A stretch of DNA of 46,146 nucleotides, taken from positions 12,704 to 58,849 of the forward strand of contig DFWZ01000033.1 of NCBI GenBank assembly GCA_002381565.1, in the 5' to 3' direction. Origin of the DNA: Gallionella sp. UBA4121 (GTDB lineage: Bacteria > Pseudomonadota > Gammaproteobacteria > Burkholderiales > Gallionellaceae). The notes under the pieces were generated by a model, which was not told the origin of the DNA, ran no database searches, and saw nothing but the letters and a program-made list of their open reading frames with translations. Shown here one piece after another: positions 34,176 through 43,991 of the stretch; the stretch's first letter is position 1; each line of letters starts with the position of its first letter. The translations under genes were made by a program, and so were the position numbers.

Positions 34176-34532
34176 ATGAATCTTCCAGAATTTATTGAAA
34201 AGTATTGGCTATTTCTGGCGCTGGGCCTTTGGTTTGCGTACAAGTGGTGGAACTCAAAGAGAGTCATCGCTATGTTGCCAGAACTTAAGAAGAGCGGTGC
34301 AATATTTGTCGACGTTAGATCGGCAGGCGAGTTTGCCAATGGGCACGCACCTGGAACAATTAACATCCCCCTTCAGGAGTTGGGAAGCAGACTCGGTGAG
34401 ATACCCAAGTCTTCCCCGGTTGTTCTCTGCTGCGCAAGCGGAACACGAAGTGGAATAGCAAAACTTTTGCTAATGAAGAATGGCTACCGGAATGTTCATA
34501 ACATCGGCACTTGGAACAAGTTTCTGGACTAA
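34176..34532 (+). CDS. membrane-anchored single-domain rhodanese
   Basis: A 118-residue protein with an N-terminal membrane segment (about 8-24) and a rhodanese domain from about residue 35. It shows FVDVRSAGEFANGHAPGTINIP and the active loop CASGTRS, whose Cys would carry persulfide sulfur. GYRNVHNIGTW is the usual last block. AAGGAG precedes the ATG. It probably moves sulfane sulfur or disposes of cyanide or thiosulfate at the membrane; the partner is not shown by its neighbours. It converges with nhaD. Confidence 0.92.
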   Translation: MNLPEFIEKYWLFLALGLWFAYKWWNSKRVIAMLPELKKSGAIFVDVRSAGEFANGHAPGTINIPLQELGSRLGEIPKSSPVVLCCASGTRSGIAKLLLMKNGYRNVHNIGTWNKFLD

Positions 34533-34671
34533 CTGGCGACCTAGTAAACCTTATACCTATTGGGTTCGACAGACTATATTCACAAGCACCTGATGATTTT
34601 CGCAGAAAGCAAGGACAAAGAACTGTTTTGTGCTGGTGGGGTGCGGTCATCGTCGGCGCAGCTGTGCAGTA

Positions 34672-36087
34672 TCAGAACAGGCTGTGGTTTAGAGCCATGT
34701 GAACTCCAATACTGGCTGCATAGCCGAGTGCAATCGCTGCCGTCCATTTGAGGTGGCCGACAAAGGTATAAATTCCCCGCGCCTGTCCCATCAGAGCGAC
34801 ACCGGCGGCCGAACCGATCGACAGCAGTGAACCGCCGACCCCGGCAGTCAGCGTCACCAGCAACCACTGGCCGACTGACATATCCGGCATCATGGACAGT
34901 ACAGCAAACATGACCGGGATGTTATCAACGATAGCCGAGATGACACCGACGGCAATGTTGGCGTTGGTCGCCCCCCAGCCGCCATAAATTGCTTGTGAAA
35001 TCATGCCCAGATAGCCGATGAACCCCAGCCCGCCCACACACATCACTACCCCATAGAAGAAGAACAGCGTGTCCCATTCGGCGCGCGACACCTTGCGAAA
35101 AATATCGAAGGGAACCGGGTTGCCGATGTTTTCCGCATCACCGCCCCGTGAATGCGTTTTTTCGCCGCGTATTTTCAGGTAGTAAGCGAAGAACTGAAGC
35201 AGACTCAAGCCTGTGAGCATGCCGATGACGGGCGGCAGTTGCAACACGCTGTGGAAGCTAACAGCCAGCGCGATTGTAAAAAGAAACAGCGCCACGATCG
35301 TCAGTGCGCCGCGCCGCATCGCAACCATTTCTTCGCCGCCTTCGGGTTTTTCGTTGGTCACGGAAAAGTGCATGATGAATGCCGGCACCAGCCAATTGAC
35401 CAGCGACGGGATGAACAGCGCGAAGAATGTCCAAAAATCAACGTGGCCATTCGATGCATGAATATTCTTTTGCCAGACCATCAGTGTCGTGATGTCGCCG
35501 AACGGACTGAAGGAGCCGCCGGCGTTGGCTGCGATCACGATATTGATACAGGAGAGCATAACAAATTTCCTGTTGCCGCCGCCGACGGCGATCACGACCG
35601 CCCCCATCAACAGCGCCGTAGTCAGATTATCGGCGACCGGCGAGATAACAAAGGCCAGCAGGCCGGTCACCCAGAACAGCGCGCGATAGCCCAAACCACG
35701 GCGAATCAGCCAGGTGCGCAACGCTTCGAAGACATTGCGCTCCTCCATCGTATTAACATAGGTCATCGCCACCAGCAAAAATAGCATCAGCTCCGCGTAT
35801 TCCTCCAGATTATGGCGCAGCGCAATTTCGACCAGATGCGGAATGTCATGCGACTGGTAGTACCAGGCAATCAACCCCCAGATAATGCCTGCCGCCAGCA
35901 TCACGGGCTTGGATTTGCGCAGATGAGTAAATTCCTCGGCCATCACTACCAGGTAGGCGGCGAAGAACAGCAGCACTGAAGCAATACCGACCCAGCTACC
36001 GGTCAGATCGAGTCGCTCCGTCTCTTCCGATGCGTGCGCCAAAAGCGGTGAGCAGAGCAAAACAGCGGGCGTGATCAATTTTTTCAT
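34672..36087 (-). CDS. nhaD: NhaD-type sodium:proton antiporter
   Basis: A 471-residue polytopic protein of the ion transporter superfamily. The start at 36087 gives MKKLITPAVLLCSPLLAHA, an apparent signal peptide; longer frames upstream lack a ribosome site. Typical blocks: ELMLFLLVAMTYVNTMEERN, ISPVADNLTTALLMGAV, ANAGGSFSPFGDITTLMVW, and ISAIVDNIPVMFAVL. NhaD antiporters export Na+ or Li+ in exchange for H+. The next gene on the same strand is a cation ATPase 149 bases upstream. Confidence 0.93.
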   Translation of the reverse strand: MKKLITPAVLLCSPLLAHASEETERLDLTGSWVGIASVLLFFAAYLVVMAEEFTHLRKSKPVMLAAGIIWGLIAWYYQSHDIPHLVEIALRHNLEEYAELMLFLLVAMTYVNTMEERNVFEALRTWLIRRGLGYRALFWVTGLLAFVISPVADNLTTALLMGAVVIAVGGGNRKFVMLSCINIVIAANAGGSFSPFGDITTLMVWQKNIHASNGHVDFWTFFALFIPSLVNWLVPAFIMHFSVTNEKPEGGEEMVAMRRGALTIVALFLFTIALAVSFHSVLQLPPVIGMLTGLSLLQFFAYYLKIRGEKTHSRGGDAENIGNPVPFDIFRKVSRAEWDTLFFFYGVVMCVGGLGFIGYLGMISQAIYGGWGATNANIAVGVISAIVDNIPVMFAVLSMMPDMSVGQWLLVTLTAGVGGSLLSIGSAAGVALMGQARGIYTFVGHLKWTAAIALGYAASIGVHMALNHSLF

Positions 36088-36235
36088 GTGTAAATTTCCG
36101 GACATAATTAAAACTGTGGAATGCAGCGGGTATTCAACACACTTATTGAACCAATAAGGGCTGAGCACGAATGGTTCTTTAGCGCTCACCCGACAGGCGA
36201 GAAGTCCGTTCGCGCTGCGATCAAACCAATCCTGA

Positions 36236-38911
36236 TCACGGCGCTTTGATTCGCCGAATCACCGCCTTCTCCGCCTCAACCGCCACAAACAGCAATACCC
36301 CAAAAGCCATGATGCGTATCCATGCTGCTGCATCGAGGGCGACCACGCCGAACAGGCTTTGCATGAACGGCAGGTAGGTGAAGAGTATCTGAATGACGAC
36401 CAGCACGGCGATACTGAGCAGCACGTACGGGTTGCCCCTGAAATCCTGCCAGCTACGCACCGGCGCCAACAGGTAGCGGCAGTTGAACAGGTACACCATC
36501 TCACCCATCACCAGCGCATTGACCGCCACGGTGCGGCTGGCTTCTATACTCAAACCGCGCTCAATCTCCCACAGGAACAGGGCGACCGTTCCCAGCGCGA
36601 GCAGCACGGAGACAAAGCTGATGCGCCAGATCATAAAACCGGACAGGATGGATTCATTGGCGGCGCGCGGCGCACGGCGCATCAGGTCCGGCTCCGCTTT
36701 TTCAAACGACAGCGCCAGCGCCAGCGTGACTGCGGTCACCATGTTCACCCACAGGATCTGCACCGGTGTAATCGGCAACGCCATACCGAACAGGATTGCG
36801 ATCAGCACGATGCCGGCTTCACCGCCATTGGTTGGCATGATGAACACAATGGCTTTCTTGATGTTGTCATAGATGGTGCGACCTTCTTCGACCGCGTGGA
36901 CGATGGTGGCAAAGTTGTCGTCGGCCAGCACCATCTCGGCCGCCTCCTTGGCGACTTCCGTGCCTTTCATGCCCATCGCCACACCGATATCGGCACGCTT
37001 GAGCGCCGGCGCGTCGTTCACGCCATCGCCGGTCATGGCGACGATCTCGCCGTTGGCCTGCAACGCCGCGACCAAACGCAACTTGTGTTCCGGGCTGGCG
37101 CGCGCGAACACATCCACATCAAGCACCGCCTCGCGCAATGCGGCCTCATCCAGCAGATCAAGTTCGCTGCCGGTGAGCGCCTGACCATTGCCTATCCCTA
37201 GCTGTCTGGCAATCGCGCGGGCCGTATCGCTATGGTCGCCGGTGATCATCATAACGCGGATGCCTGCCGCACGGCATTCGCGCACCGCAGCGATGGCCTC
37301 ATCGCGCGGCGGATCGCTGATGCCAACCATGCCCAGCAGCGTATAGCCGCCCTGCATGTCGGCGAAATTAAGTTCGCGCTGTACACCATCCACCGTCTTC
37401 ATCGCCAGCGCCAGCACGCGCTGCCCGAGCGCGCCGGTCTGCGTCATCCTTTCGTGCCAGTAGGGCAGATCGAGTGGCATATCCTCGCCCAGACTGCGCT
37501 GCTGATTACACATTGCCAGCACCTGTTCCACTGCGCCTTTCACGAAGACCAAGGCATGCCCGGCGTGATCGTGGTGCAGCGTCGCCATGAAACGATGTTC
37601 AGATTCGAACGGAATGTAATCGGTGCGCGGCAGTTCGCCGTGTTCAAACGCAGCATCCATCCCGGCTTTCAAGGCCAGTGGAATCAATGCGCCCTCGGTC
37701 GGGTCGCCCGCAATGAGCCACTGCCCGCCGGCATCGTTCAGCGCGGCGTCGTTGCAGAGCAGGCCGGCGCGCAACAAGTCCAGCACGTACGCATGCATTG
37801 AGATATCCGTCTCCTTGCCGGCGATGGCAAATCCGCCGTGTGGCGCATAGCCGGTGCCGCTCACGTCGAACACCTGGGCCGCCGTGATCACCTGCTGTAC
37901 GGTCATCTCGTTTCTGGTCAGCGTGCCGGTCTTGTCGGTGCAGATGGTGGTGACCGAACCCAGCGCCTCGACCGCCGGCAGACGGCGCACGATGGCCCGA
38001 CGCCTGGCCATGCGCTGCACACCGAGTGCTAACGTGATGGTCAATACGGCAGGCAGGCCTTCCGGGATCGCTGCCACCGCCATGCTGACGGCGGCCAGGA
38101 ACATGTCGCCAAGAGCGAAGTGATGCACCCGCCAGCCGAACAGAAAGGTGAGCGCTGCCAATGCCAAAATGGTGCCGGTCAGCCAGCGACCGAACGTCTC
38201 CATCTGCCGCAACAGCGGCGTGGTCAGGGTCTGCACCTCGCTCAGCATGGCGCTGATGTGTCCGATTTCGGTCTGATCGGCCGTCGCTACCACCACGCCT
38301 GTCGCCTGCCCATACACCACCAACGTGCTGGAATACGCCATACAGTAGCGGTCACCCAGCACGGTTTGGGCATCTACAACAGCAATATTTTTTTCGACGG
38401 CGGTGGATTCACCGGTCAGCGATGCTTCCTCGATACGCAGGTTCTTCACGTTCAACAAGCGAAGGTCAGCGGGCACCTTGTCACCGGATTGCAACAACAC
38501 AATGTCGCCGGGCACCAGGGCTTCCGCTGCGATCACTTCGCGACGGCCTGCGCGCAGCACTGTGGCCTCGGGAGAGAGCATGCGGCGGATCGCCTCCATT
38601 GCCTGCTCTGCACGGCCTTCCTGGATAAAACCGATGATGGCATTGATCACCACGACACCTGCGATCACCGCCGAGTCAACCCAGTGGGAGAGCAACGCGG
38701 TGACCGCCGCTGCGCCCAGCAACACATAAATCAGTACGTTGTGGAATTGCAGCAGGAAGCGCATCAGCGGACCGCGTCGTTTTTGCGGCGTTAACCGGTT
38801 TGGTCCATATCGGGCGAGACGCTCAGCAGCGTCTTCGCCGCTCAGTCCTTCAGGCGTTGTTTGCTGTGCGGCAAGTGCCTCGTCTGCCGGGAGTTGATGC
38901 CAGGATGTCAT
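36236..38911 (-). CDS. P2-type cation-transporting ATPase
   Basis: An 891-residue P-type ATPase with an N-terminal cation ATPase domain, actuator motif LTGES (166-170), PEGLP in membrane helix 4 (283-287), phosphorylation motif DKTGTLT (Asp326), MITGDHSDTARAI and the hinge TGDGVNDAPALKRADIG. GGAGG lies before the ATG. In helix 5, NGGE is kept (a Ca2+ ligand region in SERCA), but helix 6 reads WVNMVTAVTLAL, so the acidic residue of the SERCA motif NxxTD is Ala. The ion is therefore uncertain; Ca2+ through a single site, or another cation, are both possible. Confidence 0.93.
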   Translation of the reverse strand: MTSWHQLPADEALAAQQTTPEGLSGEDAAERLARYGPNRLTPQKRRGPLMRFLLQFHNVLIYVLLGAAAVTALLSHWVDSAVIAGVVVINAIIGFIQEGRAEQAMEAIRRMLSPEATVLRAGRREVIAAEALVPGDIVLLQSGDKVPADLRLLNVKNLRIEEASLTGESTAVEKNIAVVDAQTVLGDRYCMAYSSTLVVYGQATGVVVATADQTEIGHISAMLSEVQTLTTPLLRQMETFGRWLTGTILALAALTFLFGWRVHHFALGDMFLAAVSMAVAAIPEGLPAVLTITLALGVQRMARRRAIVRRLPAVEALGSVTTICTDKTGTLTRNEMTVQQVITAAQVFDVSGTGYAPHGGFAIAGKETDISMHAYVLDLLRAGLLCNDAALNDAGGQWLIAGDPTEGALIPLALKAGMDAAFEHGELPRTDYIPFESEHRFMATLHHDHAGHALVFVKGAVEQVLAMCNQQRSLGEDMPLDLPYWHERMTQTGALGQRVLALAMKTVDGVQRELNFADMQGGYTLLGMVGISDPPRDEAIAAVRECRAAGIRVMMITGDHSDTARAIARQLGIGNGQALTGSELDLLDEAALREAVLDVDVFARASPEHKLRLVAALQANGEIVAMTGDGVNDAPALKRADIGVAMGMKGTEVAKEAAEMVLADDNFATIVHAVEEGRTIYDNIKKAIVFIMPTNGGEAGIVLIAILFGMALPITPVQILWVNMVTAVTLALALSFEKAEPDLMRRAPRAANESILSGFMIWRISFVSVLLALGTVALFLWEIERGLSIEASRTVAVNALVMGEMVYLFNCRYLLAPVRSWQDFRGNPYVLLSIAVLVVIQILFTYLPFMQSLFGVVALDAAAWIRIMAFGVLLFVAVEAEKAVIRRIKAP

Positions 38912-39023
38912 GTCAGAACCTCCATTTCATTCGTGGGCATCGTCAATGTCCCTGACGCATTCTAACGTACGCCAATGCCTGTCCGGCTCAGGTTAAATTC
39001 AAAACAAAACACGAGCAGATCTC

Positions 39024-40544
39024 TTAACCCAAACGGTTGTCAGCCGGATGATACAGCGGGTCTTCCAGCACATTCACTTCGATCATTCCTTTTGCCTTAT
39101 CCAGCAACTCCAGACAGTCCGGGCTCAAATGACGCAGGTGCAGCTTCTTGCCGAGTTGCGTGTAGCGTTCCGCCAGCATATCAATCGCTTCCAGCGCAGA
39201 GTGATCCTTGACGCGCGCGTTTTTGAAGTCGATCACCACCTCTTCGGGGTCATCTTTGGGAGTGAACAGCGCAATGAAATTCTGCGTCGAGGCGAAGAAC
39301 AGCGATCCGTGCAGATCATACACTTTCCATCCGTGCTCTTCGGTACTCACGCGCACCTCGATGTTCTTGGCATGCTGCCAGGCAAAAACCAGCGCCGAGA
39401 TAATGACGCCTACGATCACTGCGATGGCAAGGTCGGTCATTACCGTAACGAGAGCTACTGTGATGACCACCAGCAGATCGGCATGGGGCACTTTGCCGAA
39501 CAGACGGAAGCTGCCCCACTCGAAAGTTTTTTCCGATACCACGAACATCAGACCGATCAAGGCGGCCAACGGGATCATCTCGATCCAATGCGATGCGAAC
39601 AGGATAAAGCTGAGCAAGAACAGTGAGGCGGCAATGCCGGAGAGGTTCTTCACCGCACCATTGGTCACGTTAATCATGCTCTGGCCGATCATCGCGCAAC
39701 CGCCCATGCCGCCAAAGAAGCCGGTCACCACATTGGCGATACCCTGTCCGACGCTGGCGCGATTCGGTTTACCGCGCGTTTGCGTCATGTCGTCGATCAG
39801 ATTCAGTGTCAGCAGCGATTCGATCAGGCCGATTCCGGCGAGTATCAGGCTGTAAGGAAAAATGATCTTCAGCGTTTCCAGATTCAGCGGCACGTCCGGA
39901 AAATGGAACTGTGGCAGCCCGCCCTTGATGGAGGCGAGATCACCCACCGTCTTGGTGTCAATGCCGGCAAAGATGACCAGCGCGGAAACAGTCGCAATCG
40001 CCGCCAGCGTGGAGGGGATGATTTTGGTGAACTTCGGCAACAGGTAGATGATCGCCATGGTCAATGCAATCAGCCCCAGCATGGTGAACAGCGGTGCGCC
40101 CTGTATCCAGCTCGTCGTGCCATCGGGTGCGGTGACTTTGAAATGGTTCAGCTGTGCCAGAAAGATTACGATGGCCAGACCATTGACGAAACCCAGCATT
40201 ACCGGATGCGGCACCATGCGGATGAATTTGCCGAACCGGGCCAGGCCGAACAGGATTTGCAACACCCCCATCACCACCACGGTGGCGAACAGATACGCCA
40301 CGCCGTGTTGCACCACCAATGCCACCATTACCACCGCCAGCGCACCCGTTGCACCCGAGATCATGCCGGGACGACCGCCGATCAGCGAAGTGATTAAGCT
40401 CACCATGAACGCGGCATACAGGCCGACCAGCGGATGCACATGCGCCACCAGCGCGAAAGCAATGGCTTCGGGGACTAACGCGAGGGCTACGGTCAGCCCG
40501 CTCAACAGGTTGGTTTTTGCTTCAGCGAAATTTTGAATGTTCAT
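39024..40544 (-). CDS. SulP family anion transporter with STAS domain
   Basis: A 506-residue polytopic transporter. The membrane part starts with TVALALVPEAIAFALVAHVHP and GRPGMISGATGALAVVMVAL, as in the short, BicA-like SulP proteins. A C-terminal STAS domain (from about residue 395) contains DLHGSLFFASTQNF, VIDFKNARVKDHSALEAID and LHLRHLSPDCLELLDKA. The anion (sulfate, bicarbonate or other) cannot be read from sequence; no carbonic anhydrase gene is adjacent. GAGG precedes the ATG. Confidence 0.93.
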   Translation of the reverse strand: MNIQNFAEAKTNLLSGLTVALALVPEAIAFALVAHVHPLVGLYAAFMVSLITSLIGGRPGMISGATGALAVVMVALVVQHGVAYLFATVVVMGVLQILFGLARFGKFIRMVPHPVMLGFVNGLAIVIFLAQLNHFKVTAPDGTTSWIQGAPLFTMLGLIALTMAIIYLLPKFTKIIPSTLAAIATVSALVIFAGIDTKTVGDLASIKGGLPQFHFPDVPLNLETLKIIFPYSLILAGIGLIESLLTLNLIDDMTQTRGKPNRASVGQGIANVVTGFFGGMGGCAMIGQSMINVTNGAVKNLSGIAASLFLLSFILFASHWIEMIPLAALIGLMFVVSEKTFEWGSFRLFGKVPHADLLVVITVALVTVMTDLAIAVIVGVIISALVFAWQHAKNIEVRVSTEEHGWKVYDLHGSLFFASTQNFIALFTPKDDPEEVVIDFKNARVKDHSALEAIDMLAERYTQLGKKLHLRHLSPDCLELLDKAKGMIEVNVLEDPLYHPADNRLG

Positions 40545-40629
40545 GAACGCCTCAATAGAGAATCGCGCCCGTCATGTGCTGGGGCGTGAAGTAATGCTTA
40601 AATCAGCGTTGTTGCCAAAGGTGGTAGCA

Positions 40630-40645
40630 GCCGGTCTGAACCGGC
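40630..40645. other. small hairpin between rnpB and the SulP gene
   Basis: GCCGGT and ACCGGC are perfect 6-base arms around CTGA, some 50 bases past the rnpB 3' end on the minus strand. No T-run follows, so a terminator role is not supported. Confidence 0.3.
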
Positions 40646-40692
40646 AACCTTGAAAAATACGCACCCAATAAAGGAAATACAGGAGAAATATA

Positions 40693-41045
40693 GGTGAAGC
40701 TGGCCGATAAGCCGGGTTCTGTCGTGGACAGTCATTCCTCTAGGCGTTTCGTTACCTTACGCTCAAGCAATCTACCCGCTGACGACGCGAGCAACGCCAT
40801 AGTCAGCCTATTTGATCTTGCTCCGAATGGAGTTTACCGTGCCACTCCCGTTACCGGGAGTGCGGTGCGCTCTTACCGCACCGGTTCGCCCTTACCTGAT
40901 CTGTTTGCACAGCCATCGGCGGTATATTTTCTGTGGCACTGTTCATCACCTCACGGTGTCCGGTCGTTAACCGGCATTCTGCTCTATGGAGCCCGGACTT
41001 TCCTCCCCGCACTTGCGTGCGCGGCGACTGTCTAGCCAGCTTCAC
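40693..41045 (-). ncRNA. rnpB: RNase P RNA (class A)
   Basis: The catalytic RNA of RNase P, about 350 nucleotides, which matures tRNA 5' ends. On the minus strand the 5' end reads GAAGCTGGCTAGACAGTCGC and the 3' end GACAGAACCCGGCTTATCGG followed by CCAGCTTC, which pair to form P1. Universally conserved parts are seen: GAGGAAAGTCCGGGCTCCAT, GGTAAGAGCGCACC and GAGCAAGATCAAATAGG. No protein is encoded despite an open frame across it. It lies between polA and the SulP gene. Confidence 0.97.
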
Positions 41046-41171
41046 TGCTGAGTTTAACACCGAAAAACAGGGCGGCTTCGAAAAATTCTCAAATCTATGG
41101 TGTTCATTACCAAAGCAAAAGGCACACTTTAAAAATGATTGCGATTGCAGGCACCCGTTTACCGGAGTCGG

Positions 41172-43958
41172 CTAGTGCGCCTGATCCCAGTTTTTGCCGG
41201 AGCCCAGTTCAACGAGCAGCGGCACCCGCAGGTCGGCCACATTGCACATCAGGCCGGGCAGCGCTGACTTGATAAGGTGCAGTTCATCCTCCGGCACTTC
41301 CAGCACCAGCTCATCGTGTACCTGCATGATCAAACGGCTATGCAGTGTCTCCGTCTCCAGCCACTGTTGCACCGCTATCATCGCCAGCTTGATCAAGTCG
41401 GCTGCCGTGCCTTGCATAGGCGCGTTGATCGCGGCGCGCTCCGCACCCTGACGCTTCATGCCGTTGCTGCTGTTGATTTCCGGCAGCCATAGCCTGCGGC
41501 CAAACACGGTTTCGACGTAGCCTTGCTCTTTAGCCTGTAATCGCGTGCTGTCCATGTAATTTTTCACACCCGGATAACGCGCAAAATATCGCTCGATGTA
41601 CGCTTGCGCAGCACCACGCTCGACGCCTAACTGGCGGGCAAGACCAAAGGCCGACATGCCGTAAATCAGGCCGAAGTTGATCACCTTCGCATAGCGGCGT
41701 TGCTCGCTCGTTACGTCCGCAGCTTGCGTCATGAAAATTTCGGCGGCCGTGGCGCGGTGAATATCTTCGTTGTTGGCAAAGGCCTGCAACAGCCCTTCAT
41801 CGCCCGACAAGTGCGCCATGATGCGCAACTCGATTTGCGAATAATCCGCCGCCACGAGGTGACTGCCGACGGGTGCAATGAAGGCTTCACGGATGCGCCG
41901 CCCCTCCGGGCTGCGGATCGGGATGTTTTGCAGGTTCGGGTCGCTGGACGCCAACCGCCCCGTTACCGCCACGGCTTGCGAGTAGCTGGTATGCACCCGT
42001 CCTGTGCGGCGATTCACCATTTTCGGCAACTTGTCGGTATAGGTGGATTTGAGTTTTGCCATGCCGCGATATTCCAGCAAAAGCTTCGGCAAAGGATAAT
42101 CGAGCGCCAGTTCCTGCAACACTTCTTCATCGGTGGACGGCGCACCGCTCGGCGTCTTTTTCTTCACCGGCAGTTTCAGTTTGTCGAACAATATTTCCTG
42201 AATCTGCTTGGGCGAATTCAGGTTAAAAGGCTGATCGGCAGCTTCAAATGCACGCGCCTCCAGTTCGACAAGCTTGGCACCCAGCTCATGGCTCTGAACA
42301 TGCAGCAGATTGCAATCGAGCAACACCCCGTTGCGTTCCATGGTGTAGAGCACATGCATGGCCGGCAGCTCGATATCCCGGTACACATGCTGCAAACCAG
42401 GTTGCATCTCGATTTGCGGCGCCAGCGTCTGATGCAATTGCAAGGTGATATCGGCATCCTCGGCGGCATAGTGCGTGGCGATGTCCAGATTGACCTGATC
42501 GAAACAAATCTGCTTGGCGCCTTTGCCCGCCACATCAATATAACTGATGGTTTTTACATTGAGATGGCGCAGCGCCAGGCTGTCCATGTCATGCGACTTA
42601 TGGCTCTCCAGCACGTAAGACTCCAGCAGCGTATCGCCTTGTATGCCACGCAGCACAACGCCGTGATTGGCAAAGATGTGTTTGTCGTATTTCAGGTTCT
42701 GCCCGACCTTCTTGTGCTGAGCGCCCTCCAGCCATGGCCTGAGTCTGGCAAGCGCCTGGCTGCGATCCAGCTGATCCGGCGCACCGGGGTATACATGCGC
42801 CAGAGGCAAATAGGCCGCCTCGTGCGGCGTGATGGCAAAGGAAATGCCGACCAGCTGTGCTTCCATCACATCAAGACCGGTCGTCTCGGTATCCAGACAG
42901 ACCAGATCGGCGACAAGCAGCTGCTCCAGCCATGTATCGAGTTGCACCTCAGTCAGGATCGTCTGGTAATGAGCACTGTCGGTGCGGGCAGCCTCATCCG
43001 CCACGCCATCCTCGACTTGCGGCAAGGCAGCAGACTCCGTGCGCTGTTGGCTCCCGCCCTCCCTCTGAGAGGGTGGCGCCGTGTGGTGCCCGGCAGCTTC
43101 GCCTCTGACCTCACGCAGCCATGTCCTGAATTCCAGACGTTCAAACAGGCGGGCCAGTTGCTCCTTGTCCTGTGGCGGGGGGATCAGATCGCTGTAGGGC
43201 GGCAAGTCGGGCACATCGCATTTCACGGTGATCAGACGGCGAGCCTGCGGCAGCCAGTCCACCGCATTTCTCAGATTAGCCCCCACCACGCCGCTTATGG
43301 TATCCGCGTTGCGCATCAGCATATCCAGCGTGCCATGCTGGTTCAGCCATTTCGCCGCCGTCTTGGGACCCACTTTTTCCACACCCGGCACGTTGTCCAC
43401 CACGTCGCCCGTCAGCGTCAGGTAATCCACAATCAGCGATGGCGGCACGCCAAACTTGGCCGTCACGCCCGCAACATCCAGAACCTCGTTGTTCATGGTG
43501 TTGATCAGCGTCACATGTTCGTTCACCAGTTGAGCCAGATCCTTGTCGCCGGTCGCGATGATGCAGCGCACGCCATCCTCTGATGCCTGCCGCGCCAGCG
43601 TGCCGATCACGTCATCCGCTTCGACGCCGTCCACCATGGCGATTTTCCAGCCGGATGCGGCAATGGCCTGATGCAGCGGCTCGATTTGCTGCGCCAGGTC
43701 AGCCGGCATGGACGGGCGATGGGCCTTATACTGCGGATACCAGTCATCGCGAAAGGTTTTTCCTTTTGCGTCAAATACGCACAGGCTATAATCCGCCGGG
43801 TAATCCTGACGCAGGCGGCGCAACATGTTGAGCACGCCGTAGACCGCGCCCGTAGGTTCGCCGTGACGATTGCGCAGATCCGGCATGGCATGAAACGCAC
43901 GGTAAAGAAAGGACGATCCGTCCACCAGAAGCAAAGTTTTAGTCTTATCGAAGCTCAT
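41172..43958 (-). CDS. polA: DNA polymerase I
   Basis: A 928-residue repair and Okazaki-processing polymerase with all three domains. The 5' nuclease domain starts LLLVDGSSFLYRAFHAMPDL and holds GVEADDVIGTLA and TGDKDLAQLV. The proofreading domain is intact: Asp356 and Glu358 in DTETTGLD. The polymerase has DPNLQNIPIRSPEGRRIREA, DYSQIELRIMAHLSGD and QVHDELVLEVP. A variable linker (about residues 287-336) contains a palindromic insertion (43055-43078). Its ATG is only 33 bases from the ATG of the divergent LOG-family gene. Confidence 0.98.
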   Translation of the reverse strand: MSFDKTKTLLLVDGSSFLYRAFHAMPDLRNRHGEPTGAVYGVLNMLRRLRQDYPADYSLCVFDAKGKTFRDDWYPQYKAHRPSMPADLAQQIEPLHQAIAASGWKIAMVDGVEADDVIGTLARQASEDGVRCIIATGDKDLAQLVNEHVTLINTMNNEVLDVAGVTAKFGVPPSLIVDYLTLTGDVVDNVPGVEKVGPKTAAKWLNQHGTLDMLMRNADTISGVVGANLRNAVDWLPQARRLITVKCDVPDLPPYSDLIPPPQDKEQLARLFERLEFRTWLREVRGEAAGHHTAPPSQREGGSQQRTESAALPQVEDGVADEAARTDSAHYQTILTEVQLDTWLEQLLVADLVCLDTETTGLDVMEAQLVGISFAITPHEAAYLPLAHVYPGAPDQLDRSQALARLRPWLEGAQHKKVGQNLKYDKHIFANHGVVLRGIQGDTLLESYVLESHKSHDMDSLALRHLNVKTISYIDVAGKGAKQICFDQVNLDIATHYAAEDADITLQLHQTLAPQIEMQPGLQHVYRDIELPAMHVLYTMERNGVLLDCNLLHVQSHELGAKLVELEARAFEAADQPFNLNSPKQIQEILFDKLKLPVKKKTPSGAPSTDEEVLQELALDYPLPKLLLEYRGMAKLKSTYTDKLPKMVNRRTGRVHTSYSQAVAVTGRLASSDPNLQNIPIRSPEGRRIREAFIAPVGSHLVAADYSQIELRIMAHLSGDEGLLQAFANNEDIHRATAAEIFMTQAADVTSEQRRYAKVINFGLIYGMSAFGLARQLGVERGAAQAYIERYFARYPGVKNYMDSTRLQAKEQGYVETVFGRRLWLPEINSSNGMKRQGAERAAINAPMQGTAADLIKLAMIAVQQWLETETLHSRLIMQVHDELVLEVPEDELHLIKSALPGLMCNVADLRVPLLVELGSGKNWDQAH
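43055..43078. repeat. REP-like palindrome inside polA
   Basis: CCCTCT-G-AGAGGG is a perfect 6-base stem, extended by CGCC/GGCG after a small mismatch. It encodes part of the linker APPSQREGG between the 5' nuclease and proofreading domains. Similar CCCTCTCCC-type sequence lies at 45113-45138. Confidence 0.55.
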
Positions 43959-43991
43959 TAATATTCTTTTTTATCACTGTAAGGTACTGAC

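Noticed and set aside
36359..37201. 280-codon plus-strand open frame
   Set aside because: Antisense to the P-type ATPase; biased composition and no recognisable motif.
40630..40645. Intrinsic terminator of rnpB
   Set aside because: The stem is short and no T-run follows in the direction of transcription.
40694..41035. 113-codon plus-strand open frame
   Set aside because: Covers the RNase P RNA gene on the opposite strand; conserved RNA elements explain the sequence.
41700..43583. 627-codon plus-strand open frame
   Set aside because: Lies wholly antisense to polA, whose domains and motifs are complete. The product is rich in His, Arg and Gln with no family motif, as expected for a shadow frame.
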